Assembly (NCBI RefSeq): GCF_001458295.1
Contig: NZ_CYUD01000002.1
Coordinates: forward strand, 310,001-374,000
From: Ruegeria denitrificans
GTDB taxonomy: Bacteria; Pseudomonadota; Alphaproteobacteria; Rhodobacterales; Rhodobacteraceae
Reading direction: 5' to 3'
Length of the DNA stretch: 64,000 bases
The translations under genes and the position numbers were made by a program. The notes below the pieces were generated by a model that saw only the letters and a list, made by a program, of their open reading frames with translations, ran no database searches and was not told the DNA's origin. Shown here piece after piece: positions 27,909 to 37,018 of the stretch; the first letter of the stretch is position 1, and each line of letters opens with the position of its first letter.

Positions 27909-29425
27909 CCCAACGCCCCCAGCCGGTCCTCGATTTCCTTCTCAAGCCGCCGCCCCTCGGCAAACTGGCCACGGAGTTCCCCCATCAGACGGGAAAATTT
28001 CTCTTCGAAGGGTTCGTCGTCTTCCTCGGCGGCCCCGGCCCCGACATAGCGGCCCGGGGTCAGGACGAAGTTGTGTTTGGCGATCTCGTCCTTGTCCGCG
28101 GATTTGCAGAAGCCAGGCACGTCTTCGTATTCGCCCACATCCGGCTCCCCCCGCCAAGCGTGATAGGCGGTGGCGATGCGGGTGATCTCGTCCTCAGACA
28201 GTTCTTTCTGCTTGCGGCTGCCCGGTACCAGCGCGCCCATCTTGCGGGCGTCGATGAACAGCACCTCACCCCTCCGGTCGCGCAGCTTGGCCTCCTTCGC
28301 AATGCCGTTGGATTTGTCTTTGGCCATGATCCACAGGCAGGCTGGGATCTGGGTGCCATAGAACAGCTGCCCCGGCAGAGCCACCATGGCATCCACTGCG
28401 TCGCCCTCGACCAGCGCTCGGCGAATGTCGCCCTCGCCCCCGGACATCGACGACATGGAACCGTTGGCCATGACCACCCCGCCGATGCCTGATGCGGACA
28501 AGTGGTGATGGATATGCTGGATCCAGGCAAAGTTGGCATTGCCCACCGGCGGCGCACCATATTTCCAGCGCGCATCTTCGCGCAGCAACTCGCCCGACCA
28601 GTCTGAAATGTTGAAGGGCGGATTTGCCAGGACATAGTCGAACCGTTCGTCCGCAAAGGCGTCCTTGACCAGGGTACCCTCGGAATTCCAGCGGATGTCG
28701 CCAAAGATACCACGGATCGCCAGGTTCATGCGCGCGAGGCCAAAGGTGGTGTGGTTACGCTCCTGACCATAGATGGCGATGTCATTGCGCTGGCCTGAGT
28801 GGGCGTCGATGAATTTTTCGGACTGAACGAAGAATCCCCCGGTGCCGCAACATGGGTCATAGACACGCCCCTTGGTGGGCTCAATCATCTCAATCAGCGT
28901 GTCGACGACGGATTTGGGCGTATAGAATTCGCCGCCGCGCTTGCCTTCGGAACTGGCAAATTCGCCGATACAGTATTCGTAGATGCGTCCGATGAGGTCG
29001 AAGTCAGCTTTGCTACCTTCCATCTTGAGGTTGGTGAACAGGTCGATCAGGCCAGTGAGCATCGTGCGGTCGATGCTCTCCTTGCCGAAGACCTTGGGCA
29101 GCGCGCCCTTGAGGCTTTCATTGTCTGCCTCGATCGCCCGCATGGCATCGTCGATCATGATCCCGATCTTGGGATCCTTGGATTGCTTGGCCAGTGTCGA
29201 CCATCGCGCCTTTTCCGGCACCCAGAAGATGCTCTCGGCCAGGTATTCATCCGGATCCTCCGGGTCGGAGTATTCTTCCTTGGAGAGCTGATCGTGCAGG
29301 CGTTCAAAGGACATCGAGACGTGGCGCAGGAACAGCAGACCCAGGGCTATGTGTTTGTACTCGCCCGCATCCATTGAGCCGCGCATCTTGTCGGCGGCGG
29401 CAAATAACGTCTTTTCGATGCTCAT
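27905..29425 (-). CDS. hsdM: Type I restriction-modification, N6-adenine methyltransferase subunit
   Basis: 506 aa from MSIEKTLFAAADKMRG at 29425; the frame to 29512 adds an unlikely basic leader. Motif I is VYDPCCGTGGFFVQSE and motif IV is NPPFNISDWSGE (NPPF type), which identify N6-adenine methylation. The N-terminal HsdM bundle KHIALGLLFLRHVSMSFERL is present. First gene of the operon, transcribed away from the ATPase-like gene at 29758 across a 332-bp gap. Confidence 0.94.
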   Translation of the reverse strand: MSIEKTLFAAADKMRGSMDAGEYKHIALGLLFLRHVSMSFERLHDQLSKEEYSDPEDPDEYLAESIFWVPEKARWSTLAKQSKDPKIGIMIDDAMRAIEADNESLKGALPKVFGKESIDRTMLTGLIDLFTNLKMEGSKADFDLIGRIYEYCIGEFASSEGKRGGEFYTPKSVVDTLIEMIEPTKGRVYDPCCGTGGFFVQSEKFIDAHSGQRNDIAIYGQERNHTTFGLARMNLAIRGIFGDIRWNSEGTLVKDAFADERFDYVLANPPFNISDWSGELLREDARWKYGAPPVGNANFAWIQHIHHHLSASGIGGVVMANGSMSSMSGGEGDIRRALVEGDAVDAMVALPGQLFYGTQIPACLWIMAKDKSNGIAKEAKLRDRRGEVLFIDARKMGALVPGSRKQKELSEDEITRIATAYHAWRGEPDVGEYEDVPGFCKSADKDEIAKHNFVLTPGRYVGAGAAEEDDEPFEEKFSRLMGELRGQFAEGRRLEKEIEDRLGALG

Positions 29426-29572
29426 GATCTGTCCTTGAAAATACTTCCTGGTCTGCCTTGGAGGCGGAACAACCTTGCGATGAGTTTTGGCCGATTTTTG
29501 TCGTTGGTTCAATGATCTGGATCGAAAAGAAAAAAGTTGGAACGTCCTGCCTGCAACTCGTTGAGTAGCATT

Positions 29573-29653
29573 TTGTCGGCGGCTTGTCGGCGATGCAATT
29601 ACAGGTTTTTCAATTTAATAGCAGTCACTTACAAAAACTGTCGGTTGTCGGCG
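29573..29653. repeat. Three TTGTCGGCG direct repeats in the hsdM/ATPase gap
   Basis: TTGTCGGCG occurs at 29573-29581, 29584-29592 (an 11-bp period, about one helix turn) and 29645-29653. They lie between divergent starts, where an operator would be expected. No hairpin is obvious. The rest of the 332-bp gap holds nothing else I can name. Confidence 0.5.
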
Positions 29654-29757
29654 CCCCCTGGCATTTTCCGAAGTTCGACACCCTATCAAACCCAGTTACC
29701 TGATCAGGGTTCATGACAACACGTCCCGTGCACGCAGAAAAGTAGAAAGGCGTGCAG

Positions 29758-31323
29758 ATGGCACAGAAATCCAAGACCTCAACAAACCGTAAGACCAAGC
29801 CGAGCCTGTTCAATGATCTTCGGGTAAACGATGGCAAGCGCAAACGAGCGCTGACCGAGAAGGAGAAAAGCGACCTTGTCGCCATGCTCACGGTCAAGGA
29901 ACGCCCGGAGGCATTGGACATCCTGCCACTCGTGCCTCGTGGCTCCTACATCCAACGCATGCTCAAGCACTTCGATGCCACGGACACCAGCTACGCCCTC
30001 CCCTTGTTCCAGTTGATCATGATCGCGTCTTCCTGGCTGACACAAAGTGGTGCCTCGTTGATGATCCCAGGAATGAAGCCACATCGGCCGATCCTCTGGA
30101 CTATCGCCATGGCTTCTTCAGCAAGTTCCAAAACCCTGGCCACAAACCGGGTTAAGGACACTCTGTTTGGCGAGGACCAGACCACCCCTGTTCGGATGTT
30201 CCCGAAATATAGCAGCGACGCACAATGGATTATCGACCTGAAAGAGAACAACGGGTCCTATTGGTTCCAGGACGAGGTGGGCCAATTCTTCAAATTGGTT
30301 CTAACTCATTCAAATTACGCACGGATCAAACCATGGATTCTCGACGCGTACTCTCATGAGGAAATCGCCAACCGGCTAAAGAGCGAGGAAAACAAGCTCA
30401 CTGTTACCGACCCACACTTCACATTTCTGGGCCTAACAGTACGCGAAACGTGGAAGATGAACATTGATCTCCCGAGCATGCTCGACGGCCTTTGCCAGCG
30501 TTTCAACTATGTCATAGCCGAAAATCGGACCGATACCGATATGTTCGATCACTTTCTTTTCTTCCAGGGAGAAAAGAACAAGATAGAACAGGAAGGCCTT
30601 CGTGAAATGTGGCATGCACTTTGTGCGCAGAAGAACTCCTGCGGCGACTATACGCTGGCCCCTGAGACACTGCCTTTCATTGAAGCGTGGTGGCAGGAGC
30701 TTCGCCCTACTTGGGGCAACAGCCTCCTGCCAGGATCCTTCATTCGCCGGATTGGTTTTTCCGTCCTGTCGTATTTGGTGGTCATTCACTTCCTGCTCGG
30801 AAGATCGCAGAAGGAAATCGACGTTGAAACGGCACGGATCGCTACGCGCTATGCAGAGTACCACATGGAATGTGCATTGATAATGATCCGGGAATACGAC
30901 ACCGGTTGGTCAGACCCGGTTCGCATTGTAGCTGAGCGGCGGGAGCGTCACCGCGAAAGAACCGGCAAAGAGCCAACTGCTCGAGAAATCCAGAAAAACC
31001 TAAGTTCCAAAGCTCGTCAGATCCTGAATTCGGCCCAGATCAAGGAAATCATGGAGCTGCTTGCAAGCCTCGAAAAACCGAATAACCAACCATTGTTCAA
31101 TCAGGAGAATCAAACGATTGCAGATCGTTTGCACTCAGAGCACATGGCAAACAAGAAGCACGAAGACACCCAGGAAAACTGGAGAAACAAGAAGCGTCTT
31201 GCAAGGGTGCTTGAGGCCTACCGGTCGGCAGATTTGCATATTTCATCGACGTCCTCCAACGTACTGAACTTCCAACTGCCGCTTGGCGAGGATGAAGACC
31301 CTATATTCGAAGCCGCAAGTTGA
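29758..31323 (+). CDS. DUF3987-like ATPase-type protein with degenerate P-loop
   Basis: 521 aa; ATG at 29758 is 7 nt after AAAGG, better placed than a GTG at 29752. The layout resembles DUF3987/primase-helicase-like proteins: a helical lead-in (YALPLFQLIMIASSWLTQSG), then PILWTIAMASSASSKTLATNRV where a P-loop would stand, with GxxxxGKS replaced by ASSASSKT, and WFQDEVGQFFKL in the Walker B place. Later comes a helical region with IRRIGFSVLSYLVVIHFL. The loss of the Gly pair suggests altered or no ATP hydrolysis. It sits alone between R-M and Zorya, on the opposite strand to both. Function unknown. Confidence 0.6.
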   Translation: MAQKSKTSTNRKTKPSLFNDLRVNDGKRKRALTEKEKSDLVAMLTVKERPEALDILPLVPRGSYIQRMLKHFDATDTSYALPLFQLIMIASSWLTQSGASLMIPGMKPHRPILWTIAMASSASSKTLATNRVKDTLFGEDQTTPVRMFPKYSSDAQWIIDLKENNGSYWFQDEVGQFFKLVLTHSNYARIKPWILDAYSHEEIANRLKSEENKLTVTDPHFTFLGLTVRETWKMNIDLPSMLDGLCQRFNYVIAENRTDTDMFDHFLFFQGEKNKIEQEGLREMWHALCAQKNSCGDYTLAPETLPFIEAWWQELRPTWGNSLLPGSFIRRIGFSVLSYLVVIHFLLGRSQKEIDVETARIATRYAEYHMECALIMIREYDTGWSDPVRIVAERRERHRERTGKEPTAREIQKNLSSKARQILNSAQIKEIMELLASLEKPNNQPLFNQENQTIADRLHSEHMANKKHEDTQENWRNKKRLARVLEAYRSADLHISSTSSNVLNFQLPLGEDEDPIFEAAS

Positions 31324-31348
31324 AGAGACTGTGCCCAGATTCGCCCTG

Positions 31349-31386
31349 CCTTTCGGATCAACGAGAATGCGTGTTGATCCGAAAGG
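31349..31386. terminator. Bidirectional terminator between two convergent genes
   Basis: CCTTTCGGATCAAC (31349-31362) and GTTGATCCGAAAGG (31373-31386) form a perfect 14-bp stem around a 10-nt loop, in the 96-bp gap between the convergent ATPase-like gene and zorD. No long T-run, but stem strength and place make a two-way terminator likely. Confidence 0.7.
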
Positions 31387-31419
31387 ACGGGCGGAAGGAA
31401 AGCAACTGACTTCAAATCA

Positions 31420-34400
31420 TCAATCCGGCAATACGAATTCTGGCCAGAGCGCTGACCCACCCAGAATTGACGTTGGAACATTCGTGCCTTCAGGAAGATT
31501 GTCGAAGTCAGAAAGGACGATTGCCGCAGCATCCGTCTCTGGCCTTAAGATAACCCGCTGAAGGTCTGCACCATCCAGGGCTACTACGACCGAGGCTCCT
31601 CCCCCCTTCAGGCACACCCGAAGTATGTTCTCGCCAAGCTCCTGCGTTTCCAAGTCCGGGCGGCCTGAGAGAACAAGCCCCTCATCTGCTGCGAGACCAT
31701 CCTCCTCCTCAGCGGAAACGATTGCGTCGTAAAGCGCGCGGACCTCGCTTTCATCACTTTCAGGAGGCCATAGTACGCTGTCTGCCAGGGATCTTTTGTT
31801 CTTCATCAAGTTCTGCAACAGGCAATCAAAAGAACCGCGCTGGAGGCGCGGGTGTATAGCCAAGGGGATATGCACAGTAACCGGGCGGGTCTGTCCAATG
31901 CGGTGAGTTCGGTCGTTGCATTGTTCTTCGACCGCGGGATTCCACCAGCGAGTCAAATGGATCACGTGGTTTGCCGCTGTCAGGGTCAACCCCGTACCTG
32001 CCGCACGCGGCCCCAATACAAGGACATCGAAACCTTCATCATGCTGCATATGGCGTTGAAAATGGTCTGTGATTTCCTTTCGATGCGACACCGGTGTTGA
32101 TCCATTGATGATTTCGACGCGTGGCAAGCCGAATTCGATTTTGACCAGTTCAGCAAACCAGGCTTGAACATCCCTGTTCTCGACAAACACGAGCGCCTTT
32201 TCCCCCTTTGCCTGGATCGCTCGAAGGACATCTATGGCAGCCTCAATACGGGCTGAAGCGTGGATAAAAGTTTCAGGCGCTTCACCTTCCAACAAACCCG
32301 GATGCAAGGATGTTCTCCTGATGTGGTGCAGGAGGCCAAACAGGGATTGCCCGGGTTTACGAGCCTCATCATATCTGAGCGCTTGGATCTCTGGCATGAT
32401 GCGTGGATGCAGCACCCTCACTTTGGGTGGCAGATCCGATGCAGCTTTCTCTTTTGTGCGTCGAATGCCCAATGCCGGGTACCCGTTGATCGATGAGAAC
32501 ACGGCACGGTGCAACTCTTGCATGTTACCCTGCTTTGGAATGTCAAAGGCGATACGAAAATCGTTGAGCGCACCCAGAGCCCCGGGAATCAGCTGATCCA
32601 TGATAGCCCAAATGTCGCGGGTAGCATTCTCAACGGGAGTTCCAGTCAAACCAATTCGAAAGTCAGCGTTGACAGCCTTCGCCGCATTCGAACGCAACGT
32701 TGATGGGTTCTTGAGATTCTGGATTTCATCAAACACGGCGACTTCGAAAGGAGTTTGGGCAAAGGTCACCGCGTAATTTGCCAAAGTTTGGTAAGTGGTA
32801 ATTACGAGTCGCGGCTCGGAGCAATCAACAAGACTGGAGAGGTCAAGTTTCGCGCGACCATCCTGAATGTCCCTGCCCCGTTCACCCTGAACGCGCCACG
32901 CCTTGAGTTCGCGGCCATAGAGACGAACCGGCTCATCGAAAATACCCGGCAGAAGGTGCTTCCTGGTTTCATCTTCCCAATTCCTAAGCAAGGATGTGGG
33001 GGCGACAATGAGAAACGGTTTGGTAGGCAATTCACCTTTCGTCATCCTCTCATTCAACCATGCCAGGAAAGAGAGCGTTTGAACGGTCTTTCCAAGACCT
33101 TGTTCATCAGCATTCAGGATTCCAGGGAGACCGGCCTCCCATGCAGACAATTGCCAATCAAAGGCGTTTCTCTGATGTACGTACAAAGATTTCTTTAGCG
33201 AACTGGGCAACCCTCGCTCCGTTGCTGAAGGTCTGTCGCGCAACCTTTCGCGGAATTCGAGTTCCCAGAAATTGTCATGTGTCACCGGCAAAATGGCCGT
33301 GACCTCGCCTTCTTCTGCCTGATCCTGGCTGATTCGATTGAGATACAGTTCCAGACGCCGTCTCACTGCCTGGATAACCAACTCCGTGACAGGAAGAACT
33401 CCTTGTTCAAGCAGGACCTCCAGATCCCCGCTCTCCTGCGCAGCAAGGAGAGCCTTCAACACGGTATCCAGATCCTCTTCTGGAATGGTACCCAGGATCT
33501 CACCAACGACAGCTTCAATGTCATCAGGCAACCACGACGTGCCAGATCCTTCAAGAATTTCGATCTCGGGCTTGGTCCACTTCCTGATCTCGATAACGCG
33601 ATCAGTCCACTCCCGCGTTTCAGCCCAAGCTTTTTCGAACTCTGTTTCAACCGCATCTACCAGATCGGCAGACGGCATCAGTTCGTTCAGCCGACCCTCA
33701 TCTATCAGAGCTTGCTCAATCGCTTCTGCAACCAAGCGATCTGCATTTTCGAGGAAATTCCTCTTCTCCTGGTCTGTTCCTCTCGCATGGCGCGAAATCA
33801 CATCGACAACCGGCACAACAGACTTGTCCAGGATCAGGAACCTGTTCTCTCCTACCCGATATGCTGGTTGAGCGCCTCGGCGGTTGGAATCGTCTTTGAA
33901 GGCAGAAAGCTCATCGCCCTGGAGCGCGGCGGAAACCTCGGACGCCATTTCTCCTTGTCGGATTTGCTGAGATACAAATGGTAGCGGCGCAAATCCCAAT
34001 GGATCCTCGGGATCGACAGCCAACCCCACCTTGTCACACGCGACAATTTCCACCTTTTCCAGATAACGTTCTGGCCGCGTTAACCCGTCATCTTCAAGGT
34101 CACCCAATGCCGCACGAAACTCCGAGAGCGCGCGCCAGTGTTCTGGCAGAGGCCTGCCGCCGTCGAAGGCTTCAGACAAGAAGATTGCGTCATAGATCTG
34201 CGCAGGCAATCGCATGAAAACGCCGCCAGATTCTACTATCGCACCCGTACGATTGAGCCGAATTTGCCGCTTGTCACGCTCCCACCACCACTGCAGAGCA
34301 AAGCTCTCGCTCCCAAGGGATCCTCGCATTTCCGCATGGAACACTACACCAGAAAGTTTCCGGGGTATCCCAAGCACGGAAGCTGACATGTCATCCAGCC

Positions 34401-34635
34401 GTGACACCATCCAGTGATCCAGCCACAAGTAATCAGCCGAAAGTTCATGGTGATCGGAGTCACGATCCAAAGCACGGATGCTCGAAAAGGCAACAGCAAG
34501 GGTTCTTTCAGCGCCTGCAAGTGTTTTTAGATCTACAGGTTCCCGTTTCCGAAAGCGTGCAAACAATCCTGTCTTTTGTTGTGAAATTCGTACTCGAAGG
34601 CCATTTTCTTCAATATCGAACTGAAACTCATGCAT
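31420..34635 (-). CDS. zorD: Zorya type I effector helicase ZorD
   Basis: 1071 aa. Start at MHEFQFDIEENG (34635), which overlaps the zorC stop by one base (TAATG); the longer frame is inside zorC. The C-terminal half is a SNF2-type helicase: ADEQGLGKTVQTLSFLAWL, VFDEIQNLKNPS, IGLTGTPVENATRD, then LGPRAAGTGLTLTAANHVIH and the arginine finger NDRTHRIGQTRPV. The long N-terminal half is specific to ZorD. In the known type I Zorya system ZorD is the DNA-acting effector that degrades or clears invading DNA once ZorAB senses infection. Confidence 0.93.
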   Translation of the reverse strand: MHEFQFDIEENGLRVRISQQKTGLFARFRKREPVDLKTLAGAERTLAVAFSSIRALDRDSDHHELSADYLWLDHWMVSRLDDMSASVLGIPRKLSGVVFHAEMRGSLGSESFALQWWWERDKRQIRLNRTGAIVESGGVFMRLPAQIYDAIFLSEAFDGGRPLPEHWRALSEFRAALGDLEDDGLTRPERYLEKVEIVACDKVGLAVDPEDPLGFAPLPFVSQQIRQGEMASEVSAALQGDELSAFKDDSNRRGAQPAYRVGENRFLILDKSVVPVVDVISRHARGTDQEKRNFLENADRLVAEAIEQALIDEGRLNELMPSADLVDAVETEFEKAWAETREWTDRVIEIRKWTKPEIEILEGSGTSWLPDDIEAVVGEILGTIPEEDLDTVLKALLAAQESGDLEVLLEQGVLPVTELVIQAVRRRLELYLNRISQDQAEEGEVTAILPVTHDNFWELEFRERLRDRPSATERGLPSSLKKSLYVHQRNAFDWQLSAWEAGLPGILNADEQGLGKTVQTLSFLAWLNERMTKGELPTKPFLIVAPTSLLRNWEDETRKHLLPGIFDEPVRLYGRELKAWRVQGERGRDIQDGRAKLDLSSLVDCSEPRLVITTYQTLANYAVTFAQTPFEVAVFDEIQNLKNPSTLRSNAAKAVNADFRIGLTGTPVENATRDIWAIMDQLIPGALGALNDFRIAFDIPKQGNMQELHRAVFSSINGYPALGIRRTKEKAASDLPPKVRVLHPRIMPEIQALRYDEARKPGQSLFGLLHHIRRTSLHPGLLEGEAPETFIHASARIEAAIDVLRAIQAKGEKALVFVENRDVQAWFAELVKIEFGLPRVEIINGSTPVSHRKEITDHFQRHMQHDEGFDVLVLGPRAAGTGLTLTAANHVIHLTRWWNPAVEEQCNDRTHRIGQTRPVTVHIPLAIHPRLQRGSFDCLLQNLMKNKRSLADSVLWPPESDESEVRALYDAIVSAEEEDGLAADEGLVLSGRPDLETQELGENILRVCLKGGGASVVVALDGADLQRVILRPETDAAAIVLSDFDNLPEGTNVPTSILGGSALWPEFVLPD

Positions 34636-35945
34636 TACAAAACCCGCCTTTGCACCCACTCCATCCAATGGCCAGGTGGATCATGCCTTCTGGCATCCTG
34701 GTGGCCCACTGGCAGCAAGATATCGTCAAGATCGTAGTTGCTGAGATAAAGCTCAGGAGTTGCTCGAGTTGGTGTCGGAAAAATATGCACCCGAAAACTA
34801 TGCGAGCCTTCGACAACCGTCTTCGATCCGATCTTCATCATGAGCAGACAGGTATCACTTCGAGTGCCTTGGTGGCCAAAGCTCATGTAGGATGGATCAC
34901 CCGTACGAGCATAAAGTTCCTTTGCATGGGGCACGGCTTTGCTGCCGAGTGCGACCCACGCTTCCTCAATACGGCCCTTGTCATAGACTCCCATCCAGAA
35001 CCGTTTTCGATTTGCCCATTGGTGCCCCTGTTCCGATCCTCCTTCTGCCCTGGTCACAATATCGAAAATCGCTTCCATGCTCTTGCGAGCCAACCATTTC
35101 AGCAGGATCCGTCGATAAGGCTGCCCTACCATGGACCAAAAAGCTGGGCGATCAGTCCGAGGGTCGCCGAACCTATTCACGAGCCTTTCCAGGTTGAATT
35201 CGCGGAGCTTCTGAGGGCAGTCGGTGGAAACCCAGGGGGATAGAATTTTTTCGACAGTCTCAGCAGCCCAAGGGTCAAAAAGTTTCGGACGGTTTGGCGG
35301 TGTTACCCATCCCAGAAGCTTGTCTACGGCCATCTCAGTCTGTGGCATGGGGGTTTGCCTGAGAAATGCGAGATGGGTTTCTCTCATCAAGCCTTCTTCG
35401 TGAGGGGCAGGTAAACCTTCAGACTTGAGCCACTGGTAAGGTGTCGTGGCTTCGACCATTCGTGCAGCCATCTTCTCTGCGCCATCTTCAATATCAAGAA
35501 AGGCCGGGTGCTTTGCGAATATTGTCTTCCAACGCGTCGGCAGTACGGAGGCCTTTTCAAGCAAAAGGTTTGAAAGAACACGTGTCTTGGCCGCTCGTTT
35601 TGACCAACTCACAAAGTATCCCCGGCACATGGCATCGATCAGGGTCGGGTTCGTTGCAACCTTCATTTCCTGATCCAGGAAAAGGCGCAATTCCTGTGGG
35701 AGTTCGATCTTTTCTCGAAGATGCTCATAAACCGCGATACCAACATCGCCGGACGTCACACCTTGCCAAATTCCCGCCTTATATGCCTCCTCTACTTTAC
35801 GAAGAATGATCGGGACATCCTCTGGCGCGCGTTTCTCGAGCCCAGGAAAGGCTTCTGCGATCCGTTCTGCGGCCTTATCCAAGGCTCCACCTTTGACGCG
35901 AACACTGAAGTCAGGTTTGAGGACAAGTCGATCGGCCAGGCTCAT
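34635..35945 (-). CDS. zorC: Zorya type I component ZorC (EH-signature)
   Basis: 436 aa, matching the EH-signature family that pairs with ZorABD. Recognisable blocks are the central LFLDQEMKVATNPTLIDAMCRGYFVSW and the C-terminal MSFGHQGTRSDTCLLMMKIGSKTVVEGSHSF, with the FPTPTRATPELYLSNYDL tail. It is a soluble, charged protein; published work gives ZorC a DNA-binding accessory role. The start overlaps the zorB stop (ATGA), and the stop overlaps zorD. Confidence 0.9.
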   Translation of the reverse strand: MSLADRLVLKPDFSVRVKGGALDKAAERIAEAFPGLEKRAPEDVPIILRKVEEAYKAGIWQGVTSGDVGIAVYEHLREKIELPQELRLFLDQEMKVATNPTLIDAMCRGYFVSWSKRAAKTRVLSNLLLEKASVLPTRWKTIFAKHPAFLDIEDGAEKMAARMVEATTPYQWLKSEGLPAPHEEGLMRETHLAFLRQTPMPQTEMAVDKLLGWVTPPNRPKLFDPWAAETVEKILSPWVSTDCPQKLREFNLERLVNRFGDPRTDRPAFWSMVGQPYRRILLKWLARKSMEAIFDIVTRAEGGSEQGHQWANRKRFWMGVYDKGRIEEAWVALGSKAVPHAKELYARTGDPSYMSFGHQGTRSDTCLLMMKIGSKTVVEGSHSFRVHIFPTPTRATPELYLSNYDLDDILLPVGHQDARRHDPPGHWMEWVQRRVL

Positions 35946-37018
35946 TCGAGTTCTCCTCCCTGGAGAAGTTTTTGAATGCGCGCCAGATCATCCAGACCAG
36001 ACGGTATCGAAGCTTCATCCACCGGCGAGAACATTATGAAACGAATGTCGATACGCCGGTTTGCATCCCGGCCACCAGGTAAGGCTTCATCAGCAATTGG
36101 TCGGCCTTCGCCGTAGCCTGACACGGAAAGCACAGGCTGTGCACGCAGGTTCATAAACCCAAGCAACTGCGGGTTGGCCGCAATCATTTCGCCATAGATT
36201 GCCGCACCACGCCGGGCACTCAGATCCATGTTGTGATTATCACTTCCAACACTGTCCGCGTGACCTTCAATCTGCAACGCATCGATTACAGCAATATCTT
36301 CGTTGCAAGTACTGCCCAGCGTCGATGGTTCTCCCAGAGAGAAACAAGCTATGACTTCCTGGAGGATACCAGCAATGAGCCGCATTTTGGCCCGACCTTG
36401 GCGCGATGGTGTCGTTGAATTTGACGCAAAAAGCCCATCACCTCTGAATTGGAGTGCATCCTGGTTGCGCGAAATGCTGACATCGATCGAGGGATCAACC
36501 GCAACGATCCTTTCTCGCAAAACGTGAAGGATCCTGGCCCTCTGCAAAGAGACAACGGTATTGTATCTTTCGATCAAGTTCTCGTCTGAACTGGCAGCTA
36601 AGAGCGCATGCAAGCGTTGCAGTTCGTTTCGGAGCAGTGAAATACGTGCCACGGCGGTGTCCCCATCCGCCAGTTCCAACTCTGCATGAATTGCGTCGAT
36701 ATCTTCTTCCAGCGCACGCACTCTGGCCTCAAGCTGCGCTTTTTCAGCCTGCAACTTAGAGATGATGCTTGGTTCTCCTGAACGATAGCTTTCCAACTCC
36801 TCAAGCAGCTGTCTGACCTGAAGATCCCGCTGCTCGATGATGCTTTCTGCTTCATCGAGCATATGTTTCGGGACTGTTTCCCCTGGCGTAATCTGGGTGG
36901 CGAAAAAGGCGAGCAAAATCATCACGATGAACAAAAAGCTCACTGTCATGTCCGTCATCGAAACGAAGACGGATTCTTCCTCCTCTTCCGACAACCTCTG
37001 GCGAAACGCATGCCTCAT
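35942..37018 (-). CDS. zorB: Zorya stator subunit ZorB (MotB/OmpA-like)
   Basis: 358 aa. One membrane helix (residues about 25-42, SFLFIVMILLAFFATQ) is preceded by Asp23 in MTDMTVSF, the position of the proton-carrying Asp in MotB. A coiled-coil segment (about 55-140) leads to an OmpA-like peptidoglycan-binding domain with ALQIEGHADSVGSDNHNMDLSARRGAAI. ZorB assembles with ZorA into a proton-driven rotary complex in the inner membrane. Overlaps zorA and zorC by 4 bases each. Confidence 0.92.
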   Translation of the reverse strand: MRHAFRQRLSEEEEESVFVSMTDMTVSFLFIVMILLAFFATQITPGETVPKHMLDEAESIIEQRDLQVRQLLEELESYRSGEPSIISKLQAEKAQLEARVRALEEDIDAIHAELELADGDTAVARISLLRNELQRLHALLAASSDENLIERYNTVVSLQRARILHVLRERIVAVDPSIDVSISRNQDALQFRGDGLFASNSTTPSRQGRAKMRLIAGILQEVIACFSLGEPSTLGSTCNEDIAVIDALQIEGHADSVGSDNHNMDLSARRGAAIYGEMIAANPQLLGFMNLRAQPVLSVSGYGEGRPIADEALPGGRDANRRIDIRFIMFSPVDEASIPSGLDDLARIQKLLQGGELE

